NCBI RefSeq assembly: GCF_014646115.1
Contig: NZ_BMMV01000015.1
Coordinates: 1 to 64,000 of the forward strand
DNA length: 64,000 nt
DNA from: Streptomyces camponoticapitis
Lineage (GTDB): Bacteria; Actinomycetota; Actinomycetes; Streptomycetales; Streptomycetaceae
Direction of reading: 5' to 3'
Part shown: positions 34,033 to 42,978 of the stretch, one piece after another
Layout of the letters: each line of letters opens with the position of its first letter
Numbering within the stretch: position 1 is the first letter of the stretch
Made by a program: the position numbers and the translations under genes
The notes under the pieces: model-generated
Told to the model about the DNA's origin: nothing
Database searches by the model: none
The model's input: only the letters and a program-made list of their open reading frames with translations

Positions 34033-35106
34033 TCAGCCGAAGATCACACAGGAGGCCGCGGGCGCCTCGAACGAGCCCGCACGCGACGGCACACCGGTCA
34101 CCGGGTCGATGTCGAACCAGGTCACATCGCCGGAATGCTCGTTCGACGCGTAGAGCCTGCGGCCCGCCGGGTCCAGCGAGAGATCGCGCGGCCAGCGTCC
34201 GCCGCAGTCCACCGTCGTGACCAGAACGGCCTTCTCGCGCGTCTCGTCGAGCGTCAGGACGGCGATGCTGTCGTGCCCGCGTACGGCGGCCCAGAGGTGC
34301 CTGCCGTCGTGCGAGACGACGATCTCGGAGGCGTAGCTCGCCACCTCGACACCGTCGGGGAGGACGGGCGCCTCTCCGACCGGCTCCAGTGTGCCTTTCT
34401 CGGTGTCCCAGCGGCAGACCGTGAGGGTCGCTTCCAGTTCGTTGAGTACGTACGCGTGGGTGCCCGCCGGGTGGAAGGCGAGATGGCGCGGTCCGGTGCC
34501 GGGGCGCAGCACGCTCTCGCCGTGCGGGGTGATGTCGCCGTTGTCGGGGTCGACCGAGCTGATCCGTACGGAGTCGGTGCCCAGGTCGACGGCGAGCAGC
34601 CACTGGCCGCCCGGGTCCGGCAGCACCTGGTGGGCGTGCGGCCCTTCCTGCCGGTCGGAGCGTGGTCCGGTGCCCTCGTGCTGGAGGATTCCGGCCGCCG
34701 CGCCGAGGGTGCCGTCGGCGCGGACGGGCAGCGTGGTGACGCTGCCGGAGCCGTAGTTGGCGGTCACCAGATGCCCTGCGGCGAGGGTGAGATGGGTGGG
34801 GCCCGATCCGCAGACCGGCACCGGCTCACCTATCAGGCGCGGCGCCGATGTGCCGCCCGACGCGCGCGGGGAGACGTCGAAGGCCGCCGCCGCGCCTTCC
34901 TCTCCCTCGGAGACGGCGTAGAGCACCGATCCGTCGGCCGCGAGGGTCAGATAGGAGGGGTCGGCCAGTTCGTCGGTCGCGCCGATCTCCGTCAGCGAGC
35001 CGGTGTCCGCGTCCACCGCGACGGCGATGATGCCGCGGCCGCCCGCCGAGGTGAACGACCCGATGTAGGCCCGCCCTTCGCCCCTGCCGTCGCTCCTGTC
35101 GCCCAC
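34033..35106 (-). CDS. Lactonase, 7-bladed beta-propeller (6-phosphogluconolactonase-like)
   Basis: The 357-residue product has the family pattern RAYIGSFTSAGGRGIIAVAV at the start, YLTLAADGSVLYAVSE, GPTHLTLAAGHLVTANYGSG, HAHQVLPDPGGQWLLAVDLG and PRDLSLDPAGRRLYASNEHS. It hydrolyses sugar lactones. No signal peptide is seen. The GTG at 35106 is preferred because AAGGGG lies about 8 bases upstream; a start at 35145 would add 13 unconserved residues. Confidence 0.88.
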   Translation of the reverse strand: MGDRSDGRGEGRAYIGSFTSAGGRGIIAVAVDADTGSLTEIGATDELADPSYLTLAADGSVLYAVSEGEEGAAAAFDVSPRASGGTSAPRLIGEPVPVCGSGPTHLTLAAGHLVTANYGSGSVTTLPVRADGTLGAAAGILQHEGTGPRSDRQEGPHAHQVLPDPGGQWLLAVDLGTDSVRISSVDPDNGDITPHGESVLRPGTGPRHLAFHPAGTHAYVLNELEATLTVCRWDTEKGTLEPVGEAPVLPDGVEVASYASEIVVSHDGRHLWAAVRGHDSIAVLTLDETREKAVLVTTVDCGGRWPRDLSLDPAGRRLYASNEHSGDVTWFDIDPVTGVPSRAGSFEAPAASCVIFG

Positions 35107-35288
35107 TGTCTGTCCCCTTGTCGCTCGATCGCTCTGTGCGTCCAAGAGCGGTGCGCGTGCGCCGCTCGTGTGTCCGGCCGACGGTAGCAGGGGGTCTAGA
35201 CCAGCTGCCCGCGTCGGGTGCTGCCGCCTGAACTACCCATTCCGGCGGCCGGTTCACCCTTTCGGACGAGCCGGAGGCATATCGGCTC

Positions 35289-35843
35289 TCAGACGGCGTG
35301 CACGGGGAGCGCGACGCCGGTGAGGCGTTCGGCCTCCGCCCACAGACGGGCGTTGACGGCGGTGTCGAAAGCCTTGCGGGGCATACGCGCGGTGGTGGTG
35401 GGACCGACGAGGCCGAATCGTCCGCCGGGGCCGTAGTAGCCGCCCGCGACGGCGTCGGGACTGGTCGCGGCGTACAGCAGTGGTTCGGCGCCCTGTTCCG
35501 CGCCCTGCGAGGGCAGGAAGTCGAGCTTGGTGAGCAGGGTCGTACCGAGGGACCGCCTGCCGTTGCCGAGGCTCGCGCCCGCCGTCTGGAGGTTGGTGCG
35601 GGTGTAGCCGGGGTGCGCGCCGGTGCTCAGCAGGGGCCAGCCGCGCTCGTCGGCGATACGGGCGAGTTCTCTGGTCATGATCATGTCGGCGAGCTTGGAC
35701 TGCGCGTAGGAGCGGCTCGCGCTGTAGTTCCGGCTCGTCCACTGGAGGTCGGCGAAGTCGATCCTGCCGTAGCCGGCCGCGCCGCTGCCCATCGTGGCCA
35801 CGCGCGGGGACCCGGCGGTCAGCAGCAGCGCGCCCAGCGCCGC
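35289..35843 (-). pseudogene. Short-chain dehydrogenase gene, 5' truncated
   Basis: About 185 residues of an SDR C-terminal half are present. SPRVATMGSGAAGYGRIDFA carries the region of the catalytic Ser. SRSYAQSKLADMIMTRELAR contains Tyr and Lys (YAQSK). GAHPGYTRTNLQ and the tail follow. The NAD-binding half (TGxxxGLG) is absent: upstream the frame runs into the antisense of a TetR gene at about 35830-35850. A single deletion joining the two genes explains this. The product cannot bind cofactor. Confidence 0.75.
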
Positions 35844-36470
35844 CGGGCGATCCTCGACACGGCGGCATCGATGCTCACCGAGATGCCGGTGGCCCAGGTG
35901 AGCCTCAACGAGCTGAGCCGGCGGGTCGGGCTGGCGAAGTCCAACGTCCTGCGCTACTTCGAGTCCCGGGAGGCCGTACTCCTCGACCTGCTCGACGTCG
36001 CGTGCCGGGAGTGGACCGACTATCTGGAGGGGGCGCTCGCCTCGGGCGTCGACGCCCACGCCCCGCCGCGCGAGCGGGGCGACCAGGTGGTGGCCGTGCT
36101 CGCCGCCTCGCTGGCGGACCGTCCGGTCCTGTGCGACCTCACCAGCTCGCAGGCGGCGGTCCTGGAGCGCAATGTCTCGCCCGACGTCGCGGCGGAGTTC
36201 AAACGCACCGCGGTGGCGAACGTCGGCAAGATCGCGGCTCTGGTCCACGCCCATGTGCCGGAGTTGAGCGGGAACGACGCGCCGCGGTTCGCCGCCTACT
36301 GCGTCATGACGACGGGCGCGATCTGGACCCACGCCCAGCCGTCGGCGGCGATGCTAGCGGCCTACGAGGCAGATCCGTCGCTGGCTGCCATGCGGATCGA
36401 CTTCGAGGTGTCCTTGCGGGAGATGCTGGAGGTCGTGCTCTCGGGGCTGCTGGCACGCGCGTCAGCCTGA
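35829..36470 (+). pseudogene. TetR-family regulator gene lacking its start region
   Basis: The frame reads RAQRRRAILDTAASMLTEMP, then the HTH VSLNELSRRVGLAKSNVLRY and FESREAVLLDLLD, and a full ligand domain ending SGLLARASA. No ATG, GTG or TTG with a ribosome site precedes the Arg-rich segment. The first usable codon is ATG 35871, inside helix 1. The lost part is probably only the first 10-15 residues, removed with the 5' half of the neighbouring SDR gene. It may still be expressed from an upstream fusion start, but that is unlikely. Its stop overlaps the convergent ABM gene by 9 bases. Confidence 0.65.
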
Positions 36471-36755
36471 GAGCGGGACCGAGGCGTCGATCTCGTACTG
36501 CGTGATCTCCATGCTGAGCACGACCGGGGACGGCTGCGACTCCCGCGCCGTCCGGGCCAGATGGGCCGCCAGGTGCTCGCGCGACTCCCACCGCTCGTAC
36601 ACGTTGACGCGGCCGGGCTCGACCGGGTCGGCGGCCACCACGTAGTCGAGACAGCCGGGCTCGGCCCGCGCCCGCCGCTGCGCCTCCTCGAAGCCCGCGA
36701 GGAACGCCTCACGCTGCTCGGGTTCGACGTAACCCTTGCCGGCGACGATCAGCAT
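36462..36755 (-). CDS. Antibiotic biosynthesis monooxygenase (ABM) domain protein
   Basis: The 97-residue ferredoxin-like protein reads MLIVAGKGYVEPEQREAFLA, PGCLDYVVAADPVEPGRVNV and YERWESREHLAAHLA, the standard ABM pattern. Such small dimers oxidise quinone-like or haem compounds without cofactor. GGAGG precedes the ATG at 36755. The last nine bases overlap the end of the TetR-like frame. Confidence 0.88.
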   Translation of the reverse strand: MLIVAGKGYVEPEQREAFLAGFEEAQRRARAEPGCLDYVVAADPVEPGRVNVYERWESREHLAAHLARTARESQPSPVVLSMEITQYEIDASVPLSG

Positions 36756-36916
36756 GGTGGCCTCCGTGGTGTTCGGGGGTGATGCGTGAGCCGTGTCGGA
36801 CCGGTTGGATTGTCCCGCGCGAGGGGTCGGCGGCGTACGGCGGGGCCACCGCGCGGCGGGTGGGCACGAAGGCGGCCGGCAGGGCGCCCGACGTGCCCTC
36901 TTGGCATGCTGGGGCC

Positions 36917-37624
36917 ATGAGCACCGCGCGCACCCCCTCTCCCGTCTCCGTCGTCTTCGACCTCGACGGCACCCTCGTGGACAGCGAGCCGAACTACTAC
37001 GAGGCCGGCCGGCGACTGCTCGCACAGCACGGTGTACCCGACTTCACCTGGGAGCACCACACCCGGTACATCGGCATCAGCACCCGCGAGACGCTTGAGG
37101 CGCTGCGCGCGGAGTACGGGCTCGACACACCGGTGGACGAGTTGCTGGCCATCAAGGACCGCCTCTATCTGGAGCTGGCGGGGGCGTCGACCGAGGTCTT
37201 TCCCGAGATGCGGAAGTTCGTGGAGCAGTTGCATACGCAAGGCGTGCCCATGGCGGTCGCCTCCGGCTCGTCGCGTGCCGCCATCGAGGCCGTGCTCGAC
37301 GGTACGGGGCTGAGCCCGTACTTCACCCTCTTCGTCTCCGCCGAGGAGGTCCCGCACGGCAAACCGGAGCCCGACGTCTTCCTTGAGGCGGCGCGGCGCC
37401 TGGGCGCGGACCCGGCCGACTGCGTGGTGCTGGAGGACGCGGCCCCGGGCGTGGCGGCCGCACACGCGGCCGGCATGCGGTGTGTCGCCGTCCCTTATGT
37501 GCGGGGCACGGCCGGTGATCCGGCCTTCCGCGAGGCGGAGTTGCTCTTCGCCCGCGGCCAGGACGAGTTCACGGCCCGGGCGGCGTACACCTGGCTGACC
37601 GGGACGGCGCAGGGCCGGCAGTAG
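36917..37624 (+). CDS. HAD-superfamily hydrolase (beta-phosphoglucomutase-like)
   Basis: The 235-residue protein has motif I VFDLDGTLVDSEPNYYEAG (nucleophile Asp15), motif II VASGSS, motif III Lys in HGKPEPDVFLEAA and motif IV VLEDAAPG. A helical cap lies between motifs I and II. It is a phosphatase or phosphomutase acting on a small sugar phosphate. The ATG at 36917 has no clear ribosome site. The final codons are part of a 23-bp duplication. Confidence 0.88.
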   Translation: MSTARTPSPVSVVFDLDGTLVDSEPNYYEAGRRLLAQHGVPDFTWEHHTRYIGISTRETLEALRAEYGLDTPVDELLAIKDRLYLELAGASTEVFPEMRKFVEQLHTQGVPMAVASGSSRAAIEAVLDGTGLSPYFTLFVSAEEVPHGKPEPDVFLEAARRLGADPADCVVLEDAAPGVAAAHAAGMRCVAVPYVRGTAGDPAFREAELLFARGQDEFTARAAYTWLTGTAQGRQ

Positions 37625-37688
37625 CCACCGGCACGGCGAAGTACCGCACCGAAGCGGGGTACTGGGCAGGGCCGGCAGTAGCCACCGG
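37609..37688. repeat. 23-bp direct repeat spanning the HAD gene stop
   Basis: A 23-bp segment beginning GCAGGGCCGGCAGTAGCC occurs at 37609-37631 and again, identically, at 37666-37688, 57 bp apart. The first copy contains the last codons and TAG stop of the HAD gene. It looks like a recent short duplication. Confidence 0.75.
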
Positions 37689-37725
37689 GCGCCGACAGCA
37701 AGCGATCGCTTGAGTATCAGCCGCC

Positions 37726-38205
37726 TCAGGACGTCCCGTCGGCAGCGGCCCGCAGGGCGGCGAGGTCGATCTTCGACATGCCAAGCATGGCCTTCATCGC
37801 GCGCTGGGCACGTTCTTGGTCAGGGTCGTTCAGCATCTCGTTCATCGCGGTGGGCGCGACCTGCCAGGAGAGGCCGAACTTGTCCTTCAGCCAGCCACAG
37901 GGGCCTTCCTCGCCGCCATCCGCGGAGAGCTTGTACCAGTAGTGGTCGATCTCTTCCTGGTCGGCGCACTCGATCAGGAACGAGATGGCCTCGTCGAAGG
38001 TGAACTGCGGGCCGCCGTTGATGCCCGTGTAGCGGTGGCCGTCGAGCTCGAAGTCGACGGTGAGTACGGTGCCGGCCGGCCCGGGACCGGCCTCGCCGTA
38101 GTGGGTGATGGCCGTGATCCTCGAGTTCGGGAAAATCCCGATGTAGAACTCGGCGGCGTCCTTCGCCTGTCCGTCGAACCAGAGATTGGGGGTGATCTTC
38201 GGCAT
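37726..38205 (-). CDS. PhnB-like VOC-superfamily protein
   Basis: The 159-residue protein reads MPKITPNLWFDGQAKDAAEF, GINGGPQFTFDEAISFLIEC and GWLKDKFGLSWQVAPTAMNE, the PhnB-like glyoxalase/VOC fold (PF06983). Relatives are often annotated as 3-demethylubiquinone methyltransferase-like, but enzymatic function is unproven. It is followed by about 20 residues that may form a helix. Confidence 0.88.
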   Translation of the reverse strand: MPKITPNLWFDGQAKDAAEFYIGIFPNSRITAITHYGEAGPGPAGTVLTVDFELDGHRYTGINGGPQFTFDEAISFLIECADQEEIDHYWYKLSADGGEEGPCGWLKDKFGLSWQVAPTAMNEMLNDPDQERAQRAMKAMLGMSKIDLAALRAAADGTS

Positions 38206-38335
38206 CGCTGTCTCCCTGCGTCTTCGCCGTCCGCCGCCTCTACGGCTTCCTTGTCCTCTTCTGACTGTGGCACCGGCCGAAACTCATCGCAGAAGCAGCG
38301 AAACCCAGGACCGACACCCTTCGGAGACCAAACAC

Positions 38336-38361
38336 CCCCCAGGGATCCACATCCCTCGGGG
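38336..38361. terminator. Hairpin terminator downstream of the double-Mop gene
   Basis: The arms (38336-38346 and 38351-38361; core AGGGAT-CCAC-ATCCCT) form an 11-bp stem with one C-C mismatch. They lie just past the stop of the minus-strand Mop gene. Confidence 0.5.
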
Positions 38362-38382
38362 ACCGACCCCCCTTCCGACCGC

Positions 38383-38802
38383 TCAGACGCTCCCGAGGGA
38401 GATCTCCGTCGACTTGATCAGCGCGGTGACGGCGGTTCCGGGGGTGAGCCCCAGCTCCTCCACCGCCTCCCTCGTGATCACGGCGGTCAGCTCGGTCTCC
38501 CCCACCGTCAGCTTGACGTTCGCCAGACTGGTGCCGAGAACGATCTCGGTGAGCTTGCCGGTCAGCCGGTTGCGGATACTCAGGCCCTCGACCGGCCCGG
38601 TGGCCAGGGCGACCTCGGTGGCCTTGGCCAGCACGCGCACCTCGGTGCCCACCGCGATGCCGAGGTCCTCGACGGCATCAAGGGTGATGGCGGCGGTGAC
38701 GTCCTGCCCGCCCGACAGATGGACCCTGACCGTGGCCATGACCTCCCCGGGAGTGACACCGGTGACGGTGCCGGGAAGCTGGTTGCGGATGCTCAGCTGC
38801 AT
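38383..38802 (-). CDS. Molybdenum-pterin (Mop/TOBE) double-domain protein
   Basis: The 139-residue protein is a tandem of two Mop domains, each starting SIRNQLPGTV or SIRNRLTGKL and containing ..VTAAITLDAVEDLGI or LTAVITREAVEELGL. Such proteins bind molybdate or tungstate in multimeric cages for storage. The ATG at 38802 starts the first repeat exactly. It is divergent from the efe operon; a molybdoenzyme operon lies about 11 kb away at 49.9-53.7 kb. Confidence 0.9.
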   Translation of the reverse strand: MQLSIRNQLPGTVTGVTPGEVMATVRVHLSGGQDVTAAITLDAVEDLGIAVGTEVRVLAKATEVALATGPVEGLSIRNRLTGKLTEIVLGTSLANVKLTVGETELTAVITREAVEELGLTPGTAVTALIKSTEISLGSV

Positions 38803-38936
38803 GGGAGGTTCGGCCTCTCGCTGGTGGGGCGTGGAGCGGACGGAAGTAAGGCCATTGAAAAGGATGAGCAAAGGCGAACGACCCATTGACTCCGGTATCT
38901 GAGATTTTGCTGCGGTTTCAGATGAGTAAGGCTGAG

Positions 38937-38955
38937 CTAACTTAGGCTCGCCTCA
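38937..38955 (+). promoter_or_regulatory. Iron-box-like operator upstream of efeO
   Basis: CTAACTTAGGCTCGCCTCA matches the DmdR/IdeR consensus TTAGGTTAGGCTAACCTAA at 12 of 19 positions and lies 46 bp before the efeO start. Iron-loaded DmdR1 would repress the operon. The match is imperfect in the left half. Confidence 0.6.
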
Positions 38956-39001
38956 CCCTCGGGGCCGCGCCGAAACACCGTTATCAGCCGCTGGAGCCCG
39001 C

Positions 39002-40153
39002 ATGCGTCCCGTCCGCCTCTCCCTGGTCACCGCCGTCGCGGCGGTCGCCGCCCTCACCACCGTCACGGCGTGCGCCGAGAAGAGCGATGCCGAAGGGAAC
39101 GGGGCCGTCAGGGTCACGGCGACCGACACCTCCTGCGAGGTGTCGAAGAAGGAGTTCCCCGCCGGTCACCTGCAACTGGCCGTGGAGAACAAGGGCTCGA
39201 AGGTCACCGAGGTCTACGTCCTTTTCCCCGACGACCGGATCGTCACCGAGCGCGAGAACATCGGTGCGGGCACCAAGGCGAACATCACCGCGGAGATCAA
39301 GGCCGGCGACTACGAGATCGCCTGCAAGCCCGGTATGAAGGGCAAGGGCATCCGTCAGCAGGTCAAGGCCACCGGCGGCGGCAAGGCCGCGAAGCGCGAT
39401 CCCCAGCTGGACGCGGCGGTCGCCGCGTACCGCCAGTACACGCTGGAGCAGGCGGAGGAGACGCTGCCGAAGGCGAAGGTATTCGCGGAGGCGGTGAAGG
39501 CCGGTGACATCGAGGCCGCCAAGAAGGCGTACGCCGACTCCCGTATCGGCTGGGAGCGCACCGAGCCGGTGGCAGAGTCCTTCGGTGACATCGACCCGAA
39601 GGTCGACCTGCGCGAGGACGGTCTCGAAGAGGGCCAGGACCTGGAGAAGGACTGGACCGGCTGGCACCGCCTGGAGAAGGCGCTGTGGCAGGACAAGAAG
39701 ATCACCCCGCGCGACAAGGAACTCGCCGATCTGCTGATCACGGATCTGACCGTCTGGCAGAAGAAGGTCGGTACGGCGGAGATAACCCCGACGTCCATGG
39801 CGAACGGCGCCAAGGAACTGCTCGACGAGGTCGCCAGCGGCAAGGTCACCGGTGAGGAGGAGCGGTACAGCCACACCGACCTGGTCGACTTCAAGGCCAA
39901 CGTCGAGGGCGCCGAGAAGTCGTACGCGCTGCTGAAGCCGGTGGCGTCCAAGAACGACGCGGAGCTGACAGGTGAACTGGACACCCAGTTCGCGGCGTTG
40001 AACACGCTGCTCGACAAGTACCGTGAGGACAGGATGAGTTACGTGTTCACGTCGTACGACACGGTCGGCGAGCCGGAGCGCAAGGAGCTGTCCGACGCGG
40101 TGAACGCGCTGGCCGAGCCCCTGTCGAAGCTCGCCGCCGCGGTCGTGAAGTAG
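39002..40153 (+). CDS. efeO: EfeO, iron-binding lipoprotein of the EfeUOB system
   Basis: The 383-residue exported protein has a signal peptide ending in lipobox VTAC (Cys near 24). An N-terminal cupredoxin domain (about 35-125) includes the region TSCEVSKKEFPAGHLQLAVE. A C-terminal M75 domain carries the HxxE metal motif WHRLEKALW near residue 222. It captures extracytoplasmic iron for EfeU. It is the first gene of the operon and sits behind an iron-box-like site. Confidence 0.93.
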   Translation: MRPVRLSLVTAVAAVAALTTVTACAEKSDAEGNGAVRVTATDTSCEVSKKEFPAGHLQLAVENKGSKVTEVYVLFPDDRIVTERENIGAGTKANITAEIKAGDYEIACKPGMKGKGIRQQVKATGGGKAAKRDPQLDAAVAAYRQYTLEQAEETLPKAKVFAEAVKAGDIEAAKKAYADSRIGWERTEPVAESFGDIDPKVDLREDGLEEGQDLEKDWTGWHRLEKALWQDKKITPRDKELADLLITDLTVWQKKVGTAEITPTSMANGAKELLDEVASGKVTGEEERYSHTDLVDFKANVEGAEKSYALLKPVASKNDAELTGELDTQFAALNTLLDKYREDRMSYVFTSYDTVGEPERKELSDAVNALAEPLSKLAAAVVK

Positions 40154-40163
40154 TGGCGCGGGC

Positions 40164-41468
40164 ATGACCGACGAGACAGAACAGGGCGGACCGGCCGACG
40201 CGGGCGGTGCGAACGGCACGGCCCGCGCGCCGTCCCGACGTTCGGTGATCGGCTGGGGCGGCGCGGGGCTCGCGCTCGGCGCCGCGGTGGCCGGCGGTAC
40301 GACCCTCGCCCTGCGGGCTACGGACAGTCCGGAGCCGGCCGGGTCGGCGGGCGCGGCCGTCCCCTTCCACGGCGCGCACCAGGCCGGGATCGCCACCGCC
40401 GTCCCCGACCGGCTGCACTTCGCGGCATTCGACGTGACCACCGAGAACCGGGCGGAGCTGATCCAGCTCCTCAAGGACTGGACGGCGGCGGCCTCGTTGA
40501 TGACCGAGGGACGCGCGGTCGGCGAGGGCGCGTTCGGCGGAGTGCCGGAGGCCCCGCCGGACGACACGGGCGAGGCCGCCGGTCTGAAACCGTCCCGGCT
40601 GACGCTGACCATCGGCTTCGGTCCGTCGCTCTTCACCGGGGACGCCAAGGCCCGCCAGGACCGTTTCGGCCTGGCGAAGCGAAGGCCCGGGGCGCTGGTG
40701 GATCTGCCGAAGTTCCCCGGCGACAACCTCGACCCGGCGCGCAGTGGCGGTGATCTGTGCGTGCAGGCATGCGCCGACGATCCGCAGGTCGCGGTGCACG
40801 CCATCCGTAACCTCGCCCGGATCGGCTTCGGCCGGATCGCGATCCGCTGGTCGCAGCTCGGCTTCGGCAAGACGTCGTCCACCACGCCCGACGCGCAGAC
40901 CCCGCGCAATCTCTTCGGCTTCAAGGACGGCACCCGCAATGTCGCGGGCACCGACACCGCCGCGCTCGACCGGCATGTGTGGGTGTCGGCCGACGCGGGA
41001 CCCGACTGGATGGCCGGCGGCTCGTATCTGGTGGCCCGCCGGATCGCGATGCGGATCGAGTCCTGGGACCGCACCTCCCTCCAGGAGCAGGAGGACGTCT
41101 TCGGGCGGGACAAGGGCGAGGGGGCGCCGGTCGGCAAGGCCAGGGAGCACGACGAGCCCTTCCTCAAGTCGATGCTGCCGGCCTCGCACGTACGGCTCGC
41201 GCACCCCGACTCCAACGGCGGGGCGCGGATGCTGCGGCGCGGCTACTCCTACACCGACGGTACGGACGGACTCGGCCGGCTGGACGCGGGCCTGTTCTTC
41301 CTGGCGTACCAGCACGACGTACGGGAGGCGTTCATCCCCGTACAGCGGAGTCTGTCGCGCTCCGACGCGCTCAACGAGTACATCCAGCACGTGGGTTCGG
41401 CGGTCTTCGCCGTACCGCCGGGCGTCCGGGACAAGGACGACTGGTGGGGACGGGGGCTGTTCTCGTGA
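40164..41468 (+). CDS. efeB: EfeB, Tat-exported DyP-type haem peroxidase
   Basis: The 434-residue protein has a Tat signal (SRRSVIGWGGAGLALG, twin Arg near 29-30) and the DyP signature GFKDGTRN with the catalytic Asp near residue 256. A proximal His is expected about 80 residues later, with HVRLAHP as a candidate. It is thought to oxidise ferrous iron or release iron from haem in the EfeUOB system. It starts 10 bases after efeO. Confidence 0.93.
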   Translation: MTDETEQGGPADAGGANGTARAPSRRSVIGWGGAGLALGAAVAGGTTLALRATDSPEPAGSAGAAVPFHGAHQAGIATAVPDRLHFAAFDVTTENRAELIQLLKDWTAAASLMTEGRAVGEGAFGGVPEAPPDDTGEAAGLKPSRLTLTIGFGPSLFTGDAKARQDRFGLAKRRPGALVDLPKFPGDNLDPARSGGDLCVQACADDPQVAVHAIRNLARIGFGRIAIRWSQLGFGKTSSTTPDAQTPRNLFGFKDGTRNVAGTDTAALDRHVWVSADAGPDWMAGGSYLVARRIAMRIESWDRTSLQEQEDVFGRDKGEGAPVGKAREHDEPFLKSMLPASHVRLAHPDSNGGARMLRRGYSYTDGTDGLGRLDAGLFFLAYQHDVREAFIPVQRSLSRSDALNEYIQHVGSAVFAVPPGVRDKDDWWGRGLFS

Positions 41469-41517
41469 CCCGCGCTCCCCTCAACCGCACAGTGATCTCG
41501 GCGGAAGGACGGCCGGC

Positions 41518-42504
41518 ATGTTCGGCAACTATCTGATCGGTCTGCGCGAAGGGCTGGAGGCCAGCCTGGTCGTCTGCATCCTCGTGGCGTATCTGGTCAA
41601 GACCGACCGCCGCGACGCGCTGCGGCCCGTCTGGATCGGCATCGGCATCGCCTGCGCCGTCTCGCTCTCCTTCGGGGCCGCACTCGAATTCGGCTCCCAG
41701 GAGCTGACGTTCGAGGCGCAGGAGCTGCTCGGCGGGTCGCTGTCGATCGTCTCGGTGGGGCTGGTGACCTGGATGGTGTTCTGGATGCGGCGTACGGCGC
41801 GGCATCTCAAGAGCGACCTGCAGGGCAAGCTCGACGCCGCGCTCCAGATGGGTACGGGGGCTCTGGTGGCGACCGCGCTGCTGGCCGTGGGGCGGGAGGG
41901 CCTGGAGACGGCGCTGTTCGTCTGGGCGTCGGTACGGGCGGGCGGCGAGGGCAGGTCGGGGCCGCTGATTGGCGTGCTGCTCGGGATCGCCACCGCGATC
42001 GTGCTGGGCTGGCTCTTCTACCGGGGCGCGCTGAGGATCAATCTGGCGAGGTTCTTCACCTGGACGGGCTCGATGCTGGTGGTCGTGGCGGCGGGCGTCC
42101 TCGCGTACGGCTTCCACGACCTTCAGGAGGCGCGCTTCATCGGTGGGCTCCAGGACAAGGCGTTCGACATCACCAGTACGGTCCCGCCGGACAGTTGGTA
42201 CGGCACGCTGCTGAAGGGCGTCTTCAACTTCCAGCCCGATCCGACCGTTGTCCAGGTGACGGTGTGGGCGCTGTATCTGATCCCGACGATGTTCTTCTTC
42301 CTCGCGCCGCGGCGTGCGAAGACGGAGCCACCGCCCGCTCCCGGAACGCCCCCGCGTCCGGCGCCGGAGTCCGAGCCCTCCTCGAAGACGCGGTGGTCAG
42401 GCCGGGTGGTGGGCGACGGCGCGCCCACCACCACCGCTCAGGATTCGATCCAGCCGTGGGAGCGCGCCAGCTCGATCACCGACGTGCGTACCCGCTTGAT
42501 CTGA
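41518..42504 (+). CDS. efeU: EfeU, iron permease (FTR1/OFeT family), with an unusual C-terminal tail
   Basis: The 328-residue membrane protein has seven hydrophobic segments and the two iron-channel motifs REGLEA (residues 10-15) and REGLET near 128-133. The first is at the usual N-terminal position. After the last helix (LIPTMFFFLAPRRAK, about 265) there is a disordered Pro-rich tail of some 60 residues. Its last 22 codons are antisense to the end of the cold-shock-like gene. The tail is longer than expected; a loss of an earlier stop is possible. It starts 49 bases after efeB. Confidence 0.92.
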   Translation: MFGNYLIGLREGLEASLVVCILVAYLVKTDRRDALRPVWIGIGIACAVSLSFGAALEFGSQELTFEAQELLGGSLSIVSVGLVTWMVFWMRRTARHLKSDLQGKLDAALQMGTGALVATALLAVGREGLETALFVWASVRAGGEGRSGPLIGVLLGIATAIVLGWLFYRGALRINLARFFTWTGSMLVVVAAGVLAYGFHDLQEARFIGGLQDKAFDITSTVPPDSWYGTLLKGVFNFQPDPTVVQVTVWALYLIPTMFFFLAPRRAKTEPPPAPGTPPRPAPESEPSSKTRWSGRVVGDGAPTTTAQDSIQPWERASSITDVRTRLI

Positions 42505-42848
42505 TCGCCCGTCAGGCTTCCGTCGGCCTGGAGCAGCGCCTCCGTCAGCTCGTTCCGCAGCTCGACCGGGGAGAGCACGTCCGAGTAGTCGCCGTGCGGA
42601 TCCGCCGGTCCCGTGCCCGACGTGCCGCGCTGTGACGCCGGCGCGTTCACCAGCCTGATCTGTGAAGCCTTGGGGCCCTTGTCCCCCATCTCCAGAAGGT
42701 ACTCGACCTCACTGCCCGCCTTGTACTGGTACTTCTCGTCCAGCAGATCGTTGGCGTGCATGAACACGTCCTCGTCGCCCTCGCTCGGGACGATGAACCC
42801 GTACCCGCGAACCTCGTCGAACCTCAGCACTCTTCCTACCTGCAACAC
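42438..42848 (-). CDS. Cold-shock-domain RNA-binding protein with C-terminal extension
   Basis: The 136-residue protein has an N-terminal cold-shock fold with RNP motifs RGYGFIVP and VFMHANDL, followed by EVEYLLEMGDKGPKASQIRL. A helical C-terminal extension of about 60 residues contains LSPVELRNELTEALLQADGS. The extension distinguishes it from the 67-residue CspA type. The GTG at 42848 has GGAGG 8 bases upstream. It overlaps efeU by 67 bp in the antisense orientation. Confidence 0.88.
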   Translation of the reverse strand: MLQVGRVLRFDEVRGYGFIVPSEGDEDVFMHANDLLDEKYQYKAGSEVEYLLEMGDKGPKASQIRLVNAPASQRGTSGTGPADPHGDYSDVLSPVELRNELTEALLQADGSLTGDQIKRVRTSVIELARSHGWIES

Positions 42849-42978
42849 AGCCCCTACCTCCACGGCCTACCACTACCTCGGCTACCTCCGGGGTCCACAC
42901 CGAACCCCCGAGCAACCTCTCATATCCACCCGCCTGCGAGAATCCGTCGTCGGCAGTTCAATTCGAGTCGGGGGCACG

